Shown here: positions 52,091-60,505 of the stretch, in pieces
How the letters are laid out: each line of letters begins with the position of its first letter
Numbering within the stretch: the stretch's first letter is position 1
Notes under the pieces: model-generated
Databases searched by the model: none
What the model was told of the DNA's origin: nothing
Seen by the model: the letters and a program-made list of their open reading frames with translations, nothing else
DNA from: JAOUGY01 sp963792365
GTDB lineage: Bacteria > Actinomycetota > Acidimicrobiia > Spongiisociales > ZC4RG35
DNA: 64,000 nucleotides
Assembly (NCBI GenBank): GCA_963792365.1
Contig: CAWBVW010000007.1
Span: forward strand, 186,001-250,000
Direction: 5' to 3'
Position numbers and translations under genes: made by a program

Positions 52091-52942
52091 GTGCGTCCCT
52101 TGACCGAAACCTCGCACGCCCACATGACTCGCCGCGTGCCGTGGCTGGGCGAACGGATCTCCGCGCTGGCAATCCGCCGCAACCTCGCCCAGGTCATGCA
52201 GTTGAACGGATCGAAGCGCGGCGAGACGGTCTTCATAATCGGGTCCGGTCCCCAACTGAACTCCCTATCTGCGGACCAGCTACGAGCTCTGAACAGCCGA
52301 CCCACGATCGGCGTCAACCGCACTCAGTACGCGCTCGACCTCGAGTTCTTCTTGTCTGCGTACCCCGCGGAGGTCTTGTTGGCCCGAGCACGAGGTAGTG
52401 CCCGCACCACGGTCATGCACCTTCGGCCAAGGCTGGAAGCTCCCCTGATTCGGAACACATTGACCATTCGGCGTGTCCGACATGCAAAGGGGCAGCCCCT
52501 CGCCCCTACGCTCACGGAACCGGAGCCGACGCTCCATACGTTCAAGAACGTCGCCCTTGCAGCCACCCATCTTGCTCTCGTCCTCGGGGCCAAACGCGTG
52601 ATCTTCGTGGGGGTCGAACAGACAAGTGCTCTTCATTTCTACGACACGCGCCCGGAGCTGCGGCGCCAAATGATCACCGACATCAAGAAGATTCGCGCAC
52701 AGTCGATCCTTTCCATCGATCACCCGTACGCGACTGCGGAGCACCTCCTCGAAAAGTTGGCGACCGACGCCGAAGATCTCGCCTCACGGTCGTTCTACGT
52801 CGAATCGCACGCCGGCAGTTTCCGAGAGTTCTTCGATGAACTGGAACGTCACGGCACCGAGGTCTTCGCTACGACTGGTGACAGCGTCGTCGCGCATGCA
52901 GGTGCAGCAGTGGTGGACCTCGACAAGGCACTCGCATGGTGA
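52091..52942 (+). CDS. DUF115-like glycan-locus protein of unknown function
   Basis: Protein of 283 aa. The core GETVFIIGSGPQLNSLSADQ, followed by PTIGVNRTQYALDLEFFLSA, resembles DUF115/FlaG-type domains (GxPVFIVGxGPSLN), found in proteins of surface glycan and flagellin glycosylation loci. A second conserved patch is ALVLGAKRVIFVGVEQT near residue 170. No membrane helix or signal peptide. The stop overlaps the next start, so it is coupled to the pyruvyl-transferase-like gene. It may be a glycosyltransferase-type enzyme; I do not assign a reaction. Confidence 0.65.
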   Translation: MRPLTETSHAHMTRRVPWLGERISALAIRRNLAQVMQLNGSKRGETVFIIGSGPQLNSLSADQLRALNSRPTIGVNRTQYALDLEFFLSAYPAEVLLARARGSARTTVMHLRPRLEAPLIRNTLTIRRVRHAKGQPLAPTLTEPEPTLHTFKNVALAATHLALVLGAKRVIFVGVEQTSALHFYDTRPELRRQMITDIKKIRAQSILSIDHPYATAEHLLEKLATDAEDLASRSFYVESHAGSFREFFDELERHGTEVFATTGDSVVAHAGAAVVDLDKALAW

Positions 52943-54033
52943 CGGCCGAATCCGGAGAACCCCACTACCTGGCCCTCCACGGGGCGTTCACGAATGCGGG
53001 GGATCACCTCATCAGGGACCGCGCAACAGCGTTGTTCCGACGCGCCCGGCCCGATCGACGACTGGTACTCCGTGACAGGAGAGTTCCCCTCGATCCCCTC
53101 GATCCCGAGGTCGCGGACGCTGCTGCGATCATCCTGTTGGGCGGTCCGGCGTGGCAACGCTCGACGTACCCAAGAATCTATCCGCTCGCCACCGACCTGG
53201 ACGCGATCGGCCCCCCCATCGTCCCGATCGGACTCGGCTGGCGATCCGAGGCCGCTGGCGACGCCGCCGGCTTCGCGTTCGACGACGACACCATGGGTCT
53301 GCTCGCTCGCATAGAGCGCGACGGCCTGTGGGGCAGCGCCCGTGACACCACGACCCTCTCGGTCCTCACAGCGCATGGATTGAGCCGACAAGTGATGTCC
53401 GGTTGCCCTTCCTGGTACGACACCGAAAGCCTCGGTAGCAAACCGACGTCAACAGGTGACGTTCGCTCGGTCGCGTACTCCGTCGGAGCTCGCTCATCCT
53501 CGGTCGACGCATTCATCGAATTCGAACGAGACCTCGTATTGGCGATCCGAGGACGACACCCAGCGGCAGCGGTCCGCGCTGTCTTCCACCATCCAATCGA
53601 GCCGACGCCCGGATACCCGGAGCGGCGCTCAGCTCGGCATCGTGCACTGGCATCGATGCTCGAGGAGGAGGGCATCGGCATCGTGGATGCCAGCGGGTCG
53701 TCGGTGAGACTTGTCGCCGTCTACGGAGAAGCAGATCTCCACATCGGGCTTCGCGTCCACGCTCACCTCGCCCGGTGCTCCAAACGCCAGCGGAGCGTCT
53801 TGCTCGCCGAAGATGCTCGTGCGCACGTGATGTGCGCGAGCCTGGGGCACATCGCCTTCGACGCAGTCGACAGGAGCACCGGACAGCCGGTTCCGAACAG
53901 ACACGCGTGGCGCGATGTGGAGCGTCACCTGGATGCGTGCGACGCCGGCGGGTGGCCGCACCTGTCCAACGTCGCCGGCATCATCGACGGCACGTACCCT
54001 GTGATCGATTGGGTGCTCTCAGCTCTTCCCTGA
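52939..54033 (+). CDS. Polysaccharide pyruvyl transferase family protein
   Basis: Protein of 364 aa. PS_pyruv_trans features: ALHGAFTNAGDHLIRDRATA at the N-terminus (the NxGD loop), AAIILLGGPAWQRSTYPRIY, LWGSARDTTTLSVLTAHGL and a C-terminal ADLHIGLRVHAHLARCSKR, equivalent to the R/H-L-H-x2-I/L region. The family adds pyruvate ketals or sugar-like groups from PEP-derived donors to glycans. GTG 52939 gives a GTGA overlap with the preceding gene, the arrangement used elsewhere in this window; ATG 52936 is equally possible. The end overlaps the convergent neuB gene by 15 bp. Confidence 0.78.
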   Translation: MTAESGEPHYLALHGAFTNAGDHLIRDRATALFRRARPDRRLVLRDRRVPLDPLDPEVADAAAIILLGGPAWQRSTYPRIYPLATDLDAIGPPIVPIGLGWRSEAAGDAAGFAFDDDTMGLLARIERDGLWGSARDTTTLSVLTAHGLSRQVMSGCPSWYDTESLGSKPTSTGDVRSVAYSVGARSSSVDAFIEFERDLVLAIRGRHPAAAVRAVFHHPIEPTPGYPERRSARHRALASMLEEEGIGIVDASGSSVRLVAVYGEADLHIGLRVHAHLARCSKRQRSVLLAEDARAHVMCASLGHIAFDAVDRSTGQPVPNRHAWRDVERHLDACDAGGWPHLSNVAGIIDGTYPVIDWVLSALP

Positions 54034-55101
54034 GTGCGCATCGGGATCCTCGTCGAGCCAGTCCCATCGGATCGCTGCACCGGCTTCGATGTCGGTTCTC
54101 GCCCGTGCTCCGACCACCTTCCAGACATCGAAGGGGGATATGCCTGTGCCCGGTCGCCGGTAGTCGAGCATGTCTTCGGTGACGGTGACGCCGGCCGGTA
54201 TCGAGCGAGAGGCGACGATGCTTCTCCGTGCGAGTTGCCGCGCCGGTCGTTCCGACTCCAAGACGTTCAACTCGGCCTTTCCTCTGAGGACCGCACCTCT
54301 CTCGCATGCAGCCACCATCTCGGCAAGCTGCGACGGGACGATACTCATCTTGTGATCGGGCACGTCGGGGAGATCGTTGTCGAGCGTGTAGTGCTTCTCG
54401 ATACAGACAGCACCGAGCGCCGAGGCCATCCACGCGCCGGCCACCCCGATCGTGTGATCCGAAGACCCGATGAGGTGGGCCGGCAGATGCTGTCGCAGGT
54501 ATTCGATTCGAGCGAAGCTCCCGTCCTCGTCGGGCGTCGGATAGGTGAGGGTGCAGGCGAGCGGTACGACGAGCTCCGGCCCGTGTCCGATCCATTCGAG
54601 CGCGCGCTCTACCTCGTCGAGTGTGCTCGCTCCCGTCGATAGCAGCATTGGTTTTCCCGTCCGGGCGATCTCGCGCAGCAGCGGTGCGTGCGTGATGTCG
54701 GCGCTCGCGACCTTGTAGATGGGGACACCGATGCTCTCGAGTTCTTCGACGGCCTCGAAATCGAAAGGTGTGGAGAAGAAGACGATCCCGGCGGCCGCCG
54801 CTTCGTGCGCGACCTCTTTCCAAGCCCCGTACGGAAGGTGATCGGACAGCTTGAACGCCTCGTACTGCGAGCCGGTGCCGATCTCATCGGTCCAGTACTT
54901 CTCGGATTCGACCTGCGCCAGCCGCTCGGCCTTGTACATCTGGAATTTGACAGCCCAAGCCCCTGCGTCTGCCGCGCGTCGCGTCAGTTCGACCGCCTGA
55001 TCGACCGAGTTGTTGTGGTTGGCTCCGGCTTCAGCAATCACCCGGCAGGCCCCCGGTATCAGTGGCTCCGCGCCCTGCACCTCGATTCGTCGGTCCGTCA
55101 T
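54019..55101 (-). CDS. neuB: NeuB-family nonulosonic acid synthase
   Basis: Protein of 360 aa. It condenses phosphoenolpyruvate with a 6-carbon N-acyl sugar to form a sialic, legionaminic or pseudaminic acid. Motifs: VIAEAGANHNNSVDQAVELT, AWAVKFQMYKAERL, FFSTPFDFEAVEEL, KVASADITHAPLL, LLSTGASTLDEVERA, IGSSDHTIGVAGAWMAS and CIEKHYTLDND. A C-terminal SAF/antifreeze-like domain begins at RRSIVASRSIPAGVTVTEDM. Which nonulosonate is made cannot be settled by eye; the PseG-type domain next door points to a di-N-acetylated form. ATG 55101 lies 4 bp after the upstream stop. Confidence 0.92.
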   Translation of the reverse strand: MTDRRIEVQGAEPLIPGACRVIAEAGANHNNSVDQAVELTRRAADAGAWAVKFQMYKAERLAQVESEKYWTDEIGTGSQYEAFKLSDHLPYGAWKEVAHEAAAAGIVFFSTPFDFEAVEELESIGVPIYKVASADITHAPLLREIARTGKPMLLSTGASTLDEVERALEWIGHGPELVVPLACTLTYPTPDEDGSFARIEYLRQHLPAHLIGSSDHTIGVAGAWMASALGAVCIEKHYTLDNDLPDVPDHKMSIVPSQLAEMVAACERGAVLRGKAELNVLESERPARQLARRSIVASRSIPAGVTVTEDMLDYRRPGTGISPFDVWKVVGARARTDIEAGAAIRWDWLDEDPDAHSGKS

Positions 55102-55105
55102 GTCG

Positions 55106-56722
55106 TCAATCCATTCCTTGAAGTATCGCCTCGATGGTATGCGCAATCCGCTGTGCGCCCCGCGTGTCGACGGCCGACCTGAGCCGACGACTCAAATCCC
55201 CTCTGAGCTCGGGGTCGTCGGCGAGCCTCCGCACCACGTTGAGGAGGTGGTCATCGTCGGTCAACGCCCCGATTCCCAGATAGAGCACCCCTTGATCCAT
55301 GTTGAGATGCGCGTGAGTGGCCTCCCTCGAGTTCTGGGCGACGACGACGACCGGGGTGCCGGTGATTGCAGCCTCGTAGACCGTCCTGCCCGCCGAGGTC
55401 ACGACGATGTCGGCCTCCCGCATCTCCGCAGCCATGCTCGATGTTGCACCCACCACGGTCGCGCCCGGAACGTGCACGGGTCGAGCGGCCGGCCCCTGGA
55501 TGATCCGAATCTCGTATTCCAGCCCGCGAGCGAGTGCGATTCCGAACCGCTCCGTGAGGTTCGAGGGATCTGCTCCCCCGAAAGTCACGAGCACCCGCTC
55601 GACCTGCGACCGGAGCGCACGCTCGGGTAGACCCATGAACTCTGGACGAAGCGTGGTGTACAACGGTCCGGTCAGCGCGCCCTGGACACCTCCGGCCGGA
55701 TAGAGCGCGTTGACGACGAGGTCGGCGTGCTTCGCTCCCGCGCCCAGGTCCTCGATGTTCACCACTCGGAAGCCACGCCGGGTCGCAGGCAGCACGTCCT
55801 CCACGTCGGTATCGAGTACATCGTTCACGAGGACGCGAGGCCGGCTCGCGTCCACGCCTTCCAGATATGCGGCAAGGTCGGACTCGGATGCCCACGACCA
55901 GCCGCGCGTCTCCAGAATGGCTCCCACATCGTCGTCACACCCTGTGAGCAGGAACCGAACGTCGTGGTGCTGCAACTCTTCGGCGAGCGTTACGGCGTGG
56001 AACAGATGCCCGTAGCCGATCGTGCGGTTCGCCCGGATTCGCATCACGATGGTCCCACGGTCGACGCGACGTCGCGCAGCCGCAAGATCGTCGATCGAGT
56101 TGACGTCGATCGATTCGTCAGCATCGGTCTCGAACAGGTAGTGGGAGTTGCCGACCAGCTCACCGTTCGCGCGGAGGCTTCCGGTCGTGACGAGCTGTAT
56201 CGAACCAGTTTCCCGCAGAACGCCATGGTGTGCGTATTGACGGTTGACACGCACCTCGTGAAGGGGTTTCGCCCTCATAGGGTCACCCTCGGCATCCCAC
56301 CAGAACAAGGACGTCTCTCTCACGACCGTGGCGAGTGAGTCGGCGCCGGCCTCGGCGAATCGTTCCAGCGCTTCCGTGACCGATGCAACCGTGCGCAAGG
56401 GCGAGGTGGGTTGGAAGACACCGAGGACGCCGTGGAAGTCGAGCTCATCGACCACGGCGAGTGCCAGCTCGGACAGCGTTATCGAGTCGCCGGACAGCTC
56501 TGTCGTGCGATGATGGAGCTCTGCCCCATGGAGTCGAGCGACCGAGGCGATGGCGGCATCGTCGGTCGACACAACGATGCGTTCCACCTCGGGCACCATT
56601 GCGAGCGTCGACAGTGTCTTCGAGATCAATGGCACGTCGCCGATGCGAGCAAGGTTCTTTCCGATGATGCCGCGGCTACCGCCACGTGCGGGAACGAGCG
56701 CCAGAACCGGCGTCACCGTCAC
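55106..56722 (-). CDS. Bifunctional CMP-nonulosonate cytidylyltransferase (NeuA) fused to a PseG-like UDP-sugar hydrolase
   Basis: Protein of 538 aa. Residues 1-228 are NeuA-like: ALVPARGGSRGIIGKNLARI, IVVSTDDAAIASVARLHGAE, FQPTSPLRTVASVTEALE and FETDADESIDVNSIDDL. Residues 231-538 resemble PseG/SpsG, a GT-B type UDP-sugar hydrolase: MRIRANRTIGYGHLFHAVTL, VLVNDVLDTDVEDVLP, VERVLVTFGGADPSNLTERF and ADIVVTSAGRTVYEAAITGT. The first removes the need for a separate CMP-activating enzyme; the second would free the sugar that NeuB uses. Fusing the steps before and after NeuB is logical. GTG 56722 overlaps the rmlC stop (GTGA). The aminotransferase, dehydratase and acetyltransferase steps are not in the window. 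Confidence 0.85.
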   Translation of the reverse strand: MTVTPVLALVPARGGSRGIIGKNLARIGDVPLISKTLSTLAMVPEVERIVVSTDDAAIASVARLHGAELHHRTTELSGDSITLSELALAVVDELDFHGVLGVFQPTSPLRTVASVTEALERFAEAGADSLATVVRETSLFWWDAEGDPMRAKPLHEVRVNRQYAHHGVLRETGSIQLVTTGSLRANGELVGNSHYLFETDADESIDVNSIDDLAAARRRVDRGTIVMRIRANRTIGYGHLFHAVTLAEELQHHDVRFLLTGCDDDVGAILETRGWSWASESDLAAYLEGVDASRPRVLVNDVLDTDVEDVLPATRRGFRVVNIEDLGAGAKHADLVVNALYPAGGVQGALTGPLYTTLRPEFMGLPERALRSQVERVLVTFGGADPSNLTERFGIALARGLEYEIRIIQGPAARPVHVPGATVVGATSSMAAEMREADIVVTSAGRTVYEAAITGTPVVVVAQNSREATHAHLNMDQGVLYLGIGALTDDDHLLNVVRRLADDPELRGDLSRRLRSAVDTRGAQRIAHTIEAILQGMD

Positions 56723-57276
56723 CCGAAGACCTCTGCCGATGCCAGCGGAGGCGCTTCCTCGTCCTTGGGAGACAGGAGGGGCGCCACGCGGACCGGCCAC
56801 CTCACTCCGATTTCGGGATCGTCCCACCGGATCGAGCGGTCGCAGTCGGCCGAATAGTACCCGGTGGTCTTGTACAAGAGCTCGGCGCCATCGGTCAAGG
56901 CAAGGAACCCGTGGGCAAAGCCCGGCGGGATCCACAGCTGTTGCCGGTTCTCGGCCGAAAGCTCGTAACCCACCCACCGTCCAAACGTCGCCGACGAACG
57001 TCGGATGTCGACCGCAACGTCGAACACTGCACCCACACTGCACCGAACCAATTTGCCCTGTGGCTCGGGAGGAAGTTGGTAATGCAAGCCCCTGAGCACG
57101 TGCAGTGCCGACTTCGAGTGGTTGTCCTGAACGAAGTGGACATCGTGCCCTACGACGGAGGTGAAGTCCCGGACGTTGAAGCTCTCGAAGAAGAAGCCTC
57201 TGGCATCCTCGAACACGCGGGGCGTGAGGAGCACCACACCGTCGAGCGCCGTGGTAGTGATCTCAGGGGCGGCCAT
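56719..57276 (-). CDS. rmlC: dTDP-4-dehydrorhamnose 3,5-epimerase
   Basis: Protein of 185 aa, a cupin-fold epimerase of the dTDP-rhamnose pathway. Motifs: PRVFEDARGFFFESFNVRDF, FVQDNHSKSALHVLRGLHYQ with the catalytic His, QGKLVRCSVGAVFDVAVDIR, IPPGFAHGFLAL and LYKTTGYYSADCDRSIRWDD. It completes rmlABCD but lies about 5 kb from rmlBAD, leading the nonulosonate operon instead. ATG 57276 has a GA-rich GGAGAGAG site immediately upstream. Confidence 0.94.
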   Translation of the reverse strand: MAAPEITTTALDGVVLLTPRVFEDARGFFFESFNVRDFTSVVGHDVHFVQDNHSKSALHVLRGLHYQLPPEPQGKLVRCSVGAVFDVAVDIRRSSATFGRWVGYELSAENRQQLWIPPGFAHGFLALTDGAELLYKTTGYYSADCDRSIRWDDPEIGVRWPVRVAPLLSPKDEEAPPLASAEVFG

Positions 57277-57311
57277 CTCTCTCTCCTCTCTCCCGAGTTC
57301 CAAAGCGTGTA

Positions 57312-58361
57312 CTACCGCTCCAGGAGGCGCTCGAGAACCGCCCTCAGAAATGCCTGTTCGGCTTCCGACGCCGCCGGCGCCCAGAGTTCGTCCAGACGAC
57401 CGATGTCGGCAATCGTATCGGGGTCAGGAGCCGGAATGAAATGGTCGGTGGGCCAACCGAGGTCGGCGATCAGCCGACGATTCTCCGTCTCGAAGATCCG
57501 GTAGGTGTGGGCTTGCAGGACCCGTCGCGACTCGGACACGCGCTCACTGTCGGGGATGACACAGTGCCCGAGCATGTGTCGCAGCCGGTCCAATCCCCGG
57601 TTGTCGTGCGGGTTCGACCACAGCGAGCCGGTTGGCATCGTGGCGAGGAGATTCACCACATCCAGGGGAAGCCCGCGGTTCTCCCAGAGCTGGTGGTCGC
57701 CACCGGCCTCGGGCGGTGGCGCCGGGAGACCGAGTACACGACGGGCGTAGTCGCCGACGACATCACCGTCGGCGAGAAGGTCGGTGCGGAAGGGCCTGAC
57801 GATCAACGTGGCGCCGGAGGCGTTCTCGGCGATGTGGGCACACGTCTCCGCGTAGTGCATCTGAGCGGATCTCCGCTCGATGTACTCAGCCGGGGGAAGA
57901 CCGGTCCTGAACCCCCACTGTCTCCACGCCGCCTCGAGCGCGGTGTGCTGAGGGCGGACGTAGTACGCCAGCCTCAGGTCGATCTCTTCGGACAGCCGAC
58001 CAATCGCAGCCAGGAACTCGCTGTCCGCTCTCCACAGCGGTTGGGTGAAGGCCTCACTGGACAACACGATTCGCCCGAACCGACGGGCCGCCTCCTCGAC
58101 CTCGCCGACAAAGCCGGCGACGATGTCGCGACGACGCTCGGGCGCCGACCTGAAGTAGCTGGTGACCACACCACCGCTGTTCACCGGACCGGCTCGGTAC
58201 GGCTCGACCGTGATCCGCCCGTCATCGTCGGTTCGGGCTACGCAGACGGTCGTTCCATGCGCAGCGAGGAACGACTGCGTTTGGGGCGATGACAGCCAGG
58301 TCTGGATCGTGGACGAACCCGCCTTGGGCATGCCGACGTGCAACTCGGCGATCACCATCAC
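57312..58361 (-). CDS. Sulfotransferase-like P-loop protein
   Basis: Protein of 349 aa. The start AELHVGMPKAGSSTIQTWLS is the 5'-phosphosulfate-binding loop of PAPS-dependent sulfotransferases (GxPKxGSSxxQ). FGRIVLSSEAFTQPLW could be the 3'-phosphate-binding strand with its Ser, and LRLAYYVRPQHTALEAAWRQ the Arg/Ser helix region. The remainder is divergent. It would add sulfate to a glycan; this fits two further sulfotransferase-like genes at 59.5-62 kb. The start could be the second Met. Confidence 0.7.
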   Translation of the reverse strand: MMVIAELHVGMPKAGSSTIQTWLSSPQTQSFLAAHGTTVCVARTDDDGRITVEPYRAGPVNSGGVVTSYFRSAPERRRDIVAGFVGEVEEAARRFGRIVLSSEAFTQPLWRADSEFLAAIGRLSEEIDLRLAYYVRPQHTALEAAWRQWGFRTGLPPAEYIERRSAQMHYAETCAHIAENASGATLIVRPFRTDLLADGDVVGDYARRVLGLPAPPPEAGGDHQLWENRGLPLDVVNLLATMPTGSLWSNPHDNRGLDRLRHMLGHCVIPDSERVSESRRVLQAHTYRIFETENRRLIADLGWPTDHFIPAPDPDTIADIGRLDELWAPAASEAEQAFLRAVLERLLER

Positions 58362-58485
58362 GTGCGTTCCGAGTGGAGCATCGACTGCATGTAAGCGTCC
58401 CCGGTCGCGAAACGGCGGATCGGCCTGATCACGATCGCCATCGACCAGTTGAGCCCGTCCGGATGCCGACGGCTAGTGTTTCGCC

Positions 58486-58532
58486 GATGACCGCCCTGAC
58501 GCCCGTACTCTGGTCGCGCTCAGGCGGTCATC
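58486..58532. promoter_or_regulatory. Long inverted repeat in the divergent region before the GT-D gene
   Basis: GATGACCGCCCTGA (58486-58499) and TCAGGCGGTCATC (58520-58532) pair over 13 bp with one bulged C, enclosing 20 nt. It lies about 33 bp upstream of ATG 58565 and may be an operator or a leader hairpin. No promoter box is clear here. Confidence 0.45.
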
Positions 58533-58564
58533 GTGACCACCTATCGCCCTACTCGTGATCGCCC

Positions 58565-59530
58565 ATGCCAACCTACCCAACATGCGACTTCCCCCTTCTC
58601 GAGGACTCGGAGGCGATCGAACGTGTGCAGAGCGCCGTGTCGGATCGAGAGCCGTTCAGCCTCATCCGCCTGGGTGACGGGGAAGCGATCGTCTTGTCGT
58701 TCGGCGACGACATGTGGCTCCAGGATCTCGCCTATCTTCACGGCCATTGGGGCGCGGAGGCGGTCACGCTGAACGCGGTTGCCGAGGTCAAGCGCGGCCT
58801 CGAGACCGCGTTGCAGGGCGCAGATCTGATCGGCGTGCGAAACGACGTGGTCGGCGTATCTGCTCCCCCCGACCTGCTCGATCGTTCCAGCGCCGAGGTC
58901 ATGAAGTACGTGACGTCGAACTTTCACATTCGGAAGGATGAGATCGCCAACCTGAGCGGGATCGGCGCTCGGCGAATCGCCCTCCTCCACCGGGCACTGA
59001 GCGGGGTCGAGTGGGGAGAGTCGCAGCGATTCTGCAGCGCGTGGATCCACTGGGAACTCCTGGCGAGCGGGGCAATCGCACGAATCCTCGAAGACATCGA
59101 CCATGTCGGACTGATCACTTCGCGACCGGAGCTGGAGCAGCTGGTCGGGCGACGGTTCGACGTCGAGACATCGATGGTGATCGTCCCGGACAAGTTCGTC
59201 GAGGTACCGGCATCGGGACATCACGTCCCCGCACGCTTCCGGACCATTCGCCCCGAGTTCGACTTCCCGAAAGGCACTGTTGTCCTGGTCGGCGCCGGGA
59301 TTCCGGGCAAGGTCTATTGCCAGTGGCTCAAGGAGTCGGGTTGCGTTGCGATCGACGTCGGAGCGATCTTCGATGCGTGGGTCGGCAAGGCGTCCAGACC
59401 CCGGGTTCTCGAGTCCCGGTTCAACGTGAAGGGGGGGGCGAGCGTCCCCACGGAGCTCCAGCTGCGCAGACCGGACGCGCCCTCGGGCCGCCGATTGACC
59501 CCGAAGTGGAAGCCAGGGGCGCTGGCGTGA
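58565..59530 (+). CDS. GT-D fold (DUF1792-like) glycosyltransferase
   Basis: Protein of 321 aa. FSLIRLGDGEAIVLSFGDD carries the GDGE metal/donor motif at the N-terminus of GT-D glycosyltransferases. A later strand VVLVGAGIPGKVYCQWLKES, followed by CVAIDVGAIFDAWVGKASRP, matches the C-terminal end of that fold. The middle contains AEVMKYVTSNFHIRKDEIAN. GT-D enzymes extend surface glycans, for example third-sugar transfer on serine-rich repeat proteins. The stop overlaps the GTG of the sulfotransferase gene, starting a chain of coupled genes that runs to the window end. Confidence 0.75.
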   Translation: MPTYPTCDFPLLEDSEAIERVQSAVSDREPFSLIRLGDGEAIVLSFGDDMWLQDLAYLHGHWGAEAVTLNAVAEVKRGLETALQGADLIGVRNDVVGVSAPPDLLDRSSAEVMKYVTSNFHIRKDEIANLSGIGARRIALLHRALSGVEWGESQRFCSAWIHWELLASGAIARILEDIDHVGLITSRPELEQLVGRRFDVETSMVIVPDKFVEVPASGHHVPARFRTIRPEFDFPKGTVVLVGAGIPGKVYCQWLKESGCVAIDVGAIFDAWVGKASRPRVLESRFNVKGGASVPTELQLRRPDAPSGRRLTPKWKPGALA

Positions 59531-60505
59531 TATCCATACTCGGGATGCATCGAAGCGGAACATCGGCTCTGGCTGGGGCACTGCACAAGCTGGGAGCCGA
59601 CCTCGGACCCGAATCTTCGTGGCTGGGTCCCGCTGCAGACAACCCCCGAGGGTTCTTCGAGTTCCGACCCGTGGTCGATCTCAATCGAAACATTCTTGCC
59701 GCAATGGGTGGAACATGGTCCAGCCCGCCGGCCTTACCAGCAGGCTGGACCGAGGATGCTCGACTCACCGAGCTCCGTGCCAGGGCAGAGCAGGTGTCGC
59801 ACGAGATCCCAGCAGACATGGTCGTGAAAGATCCTCGCCTCTCGCTCGTGCAGCCGCTGTGGGACGAAGTGGGGCGGGTCCGCCCAAGCGTGCTCTGTCT
59901 GCGGCACCCTGCGGCCGTGGCGGAGTCGCTGCGCGCCAGAAACGAGTTCAGGATCGATGAGGGTCTCTTCCTGTGGTTTCGGTACAACGCTGCGGCAGTC
60001 ATGAACCGACCTGATGCTCTGACCGTCGAGTACGAGACGCTTCTCACCGACCCGGTGCCCCAACTCCGTCGGGTGGTCGAGCACATCGAAATCGAAGCGA
60101 GCGCGCAAACGATCGAGGCAGCAGCGGGAACCGTGTATCGCGACATGGCCCATCACGCACCCGCCGAGTTGCCCGGCACGCCGATCGGTGTTGTATGTGG
60201 GCTCCTCTACGAGCAGCTCCGAACGGAGGCCGAGGTCGAGTCGAACGATATGCTCTGGACCTGGAGCCGTCTGTTGACAGAGCTCCCCTGGCCCGGGCCC
60301 GGCGATCGTGAGATACAACGTGCGCGACGCGAGGCCGCGGAGGCGACATCGCGTATTCGCGCGCCTTGTCGCAGAGAAACGGCGTTCAGAGGAAAGGCTC
60401 GAACGCGTCGAATCCGAGCTTCGTCATGCTCTCGCAGCTGTCGACCTCGTGACCATGTCAGGAACTGCAGACCTTCTCCGATCACAAGAGAGCGAACAGC
60501 GATGA
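59527..60505 (+). CDS. Sulfotransferase family protein with coiled-coil tail, frameshifted near its end
   Basis: GTG 59527 overlaps the previous stop. The protein opens VISILGMHRSGTSALAGALH, the PAPS 5'-phosphosulfate loop (HRSGTS); SSWLGPAADNPRGFFEFRPV, DMVVKDPRLSLVQPLWDEVG and VLCLRHPAAVAESLRAR, the 3'-phosphate motif, follow. The reading is normal to about residue 278 (GDREIQRARREAAEATSRI). There the coiled coil continues only in the next frame: ARLVAEKRRSEERLERVESE and DLLRSQESEQR, ending in TGA at 60503-60505, which overlaps the next ATG. One extra base in the CG-rich stretch about 60355-60365 explains it. As written, the first frame runs on through an Arg-rich junk segment and fuses with the next gene. 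Confidence 0.8.

Noticed and set aside
59011..59526. Extension of the sulfotransferase frame back into the GT-D gene
   Set aside because: Arg/Gly/Pro-rich reading of another gene's third frame; homology starts exactly at GTG 59527.
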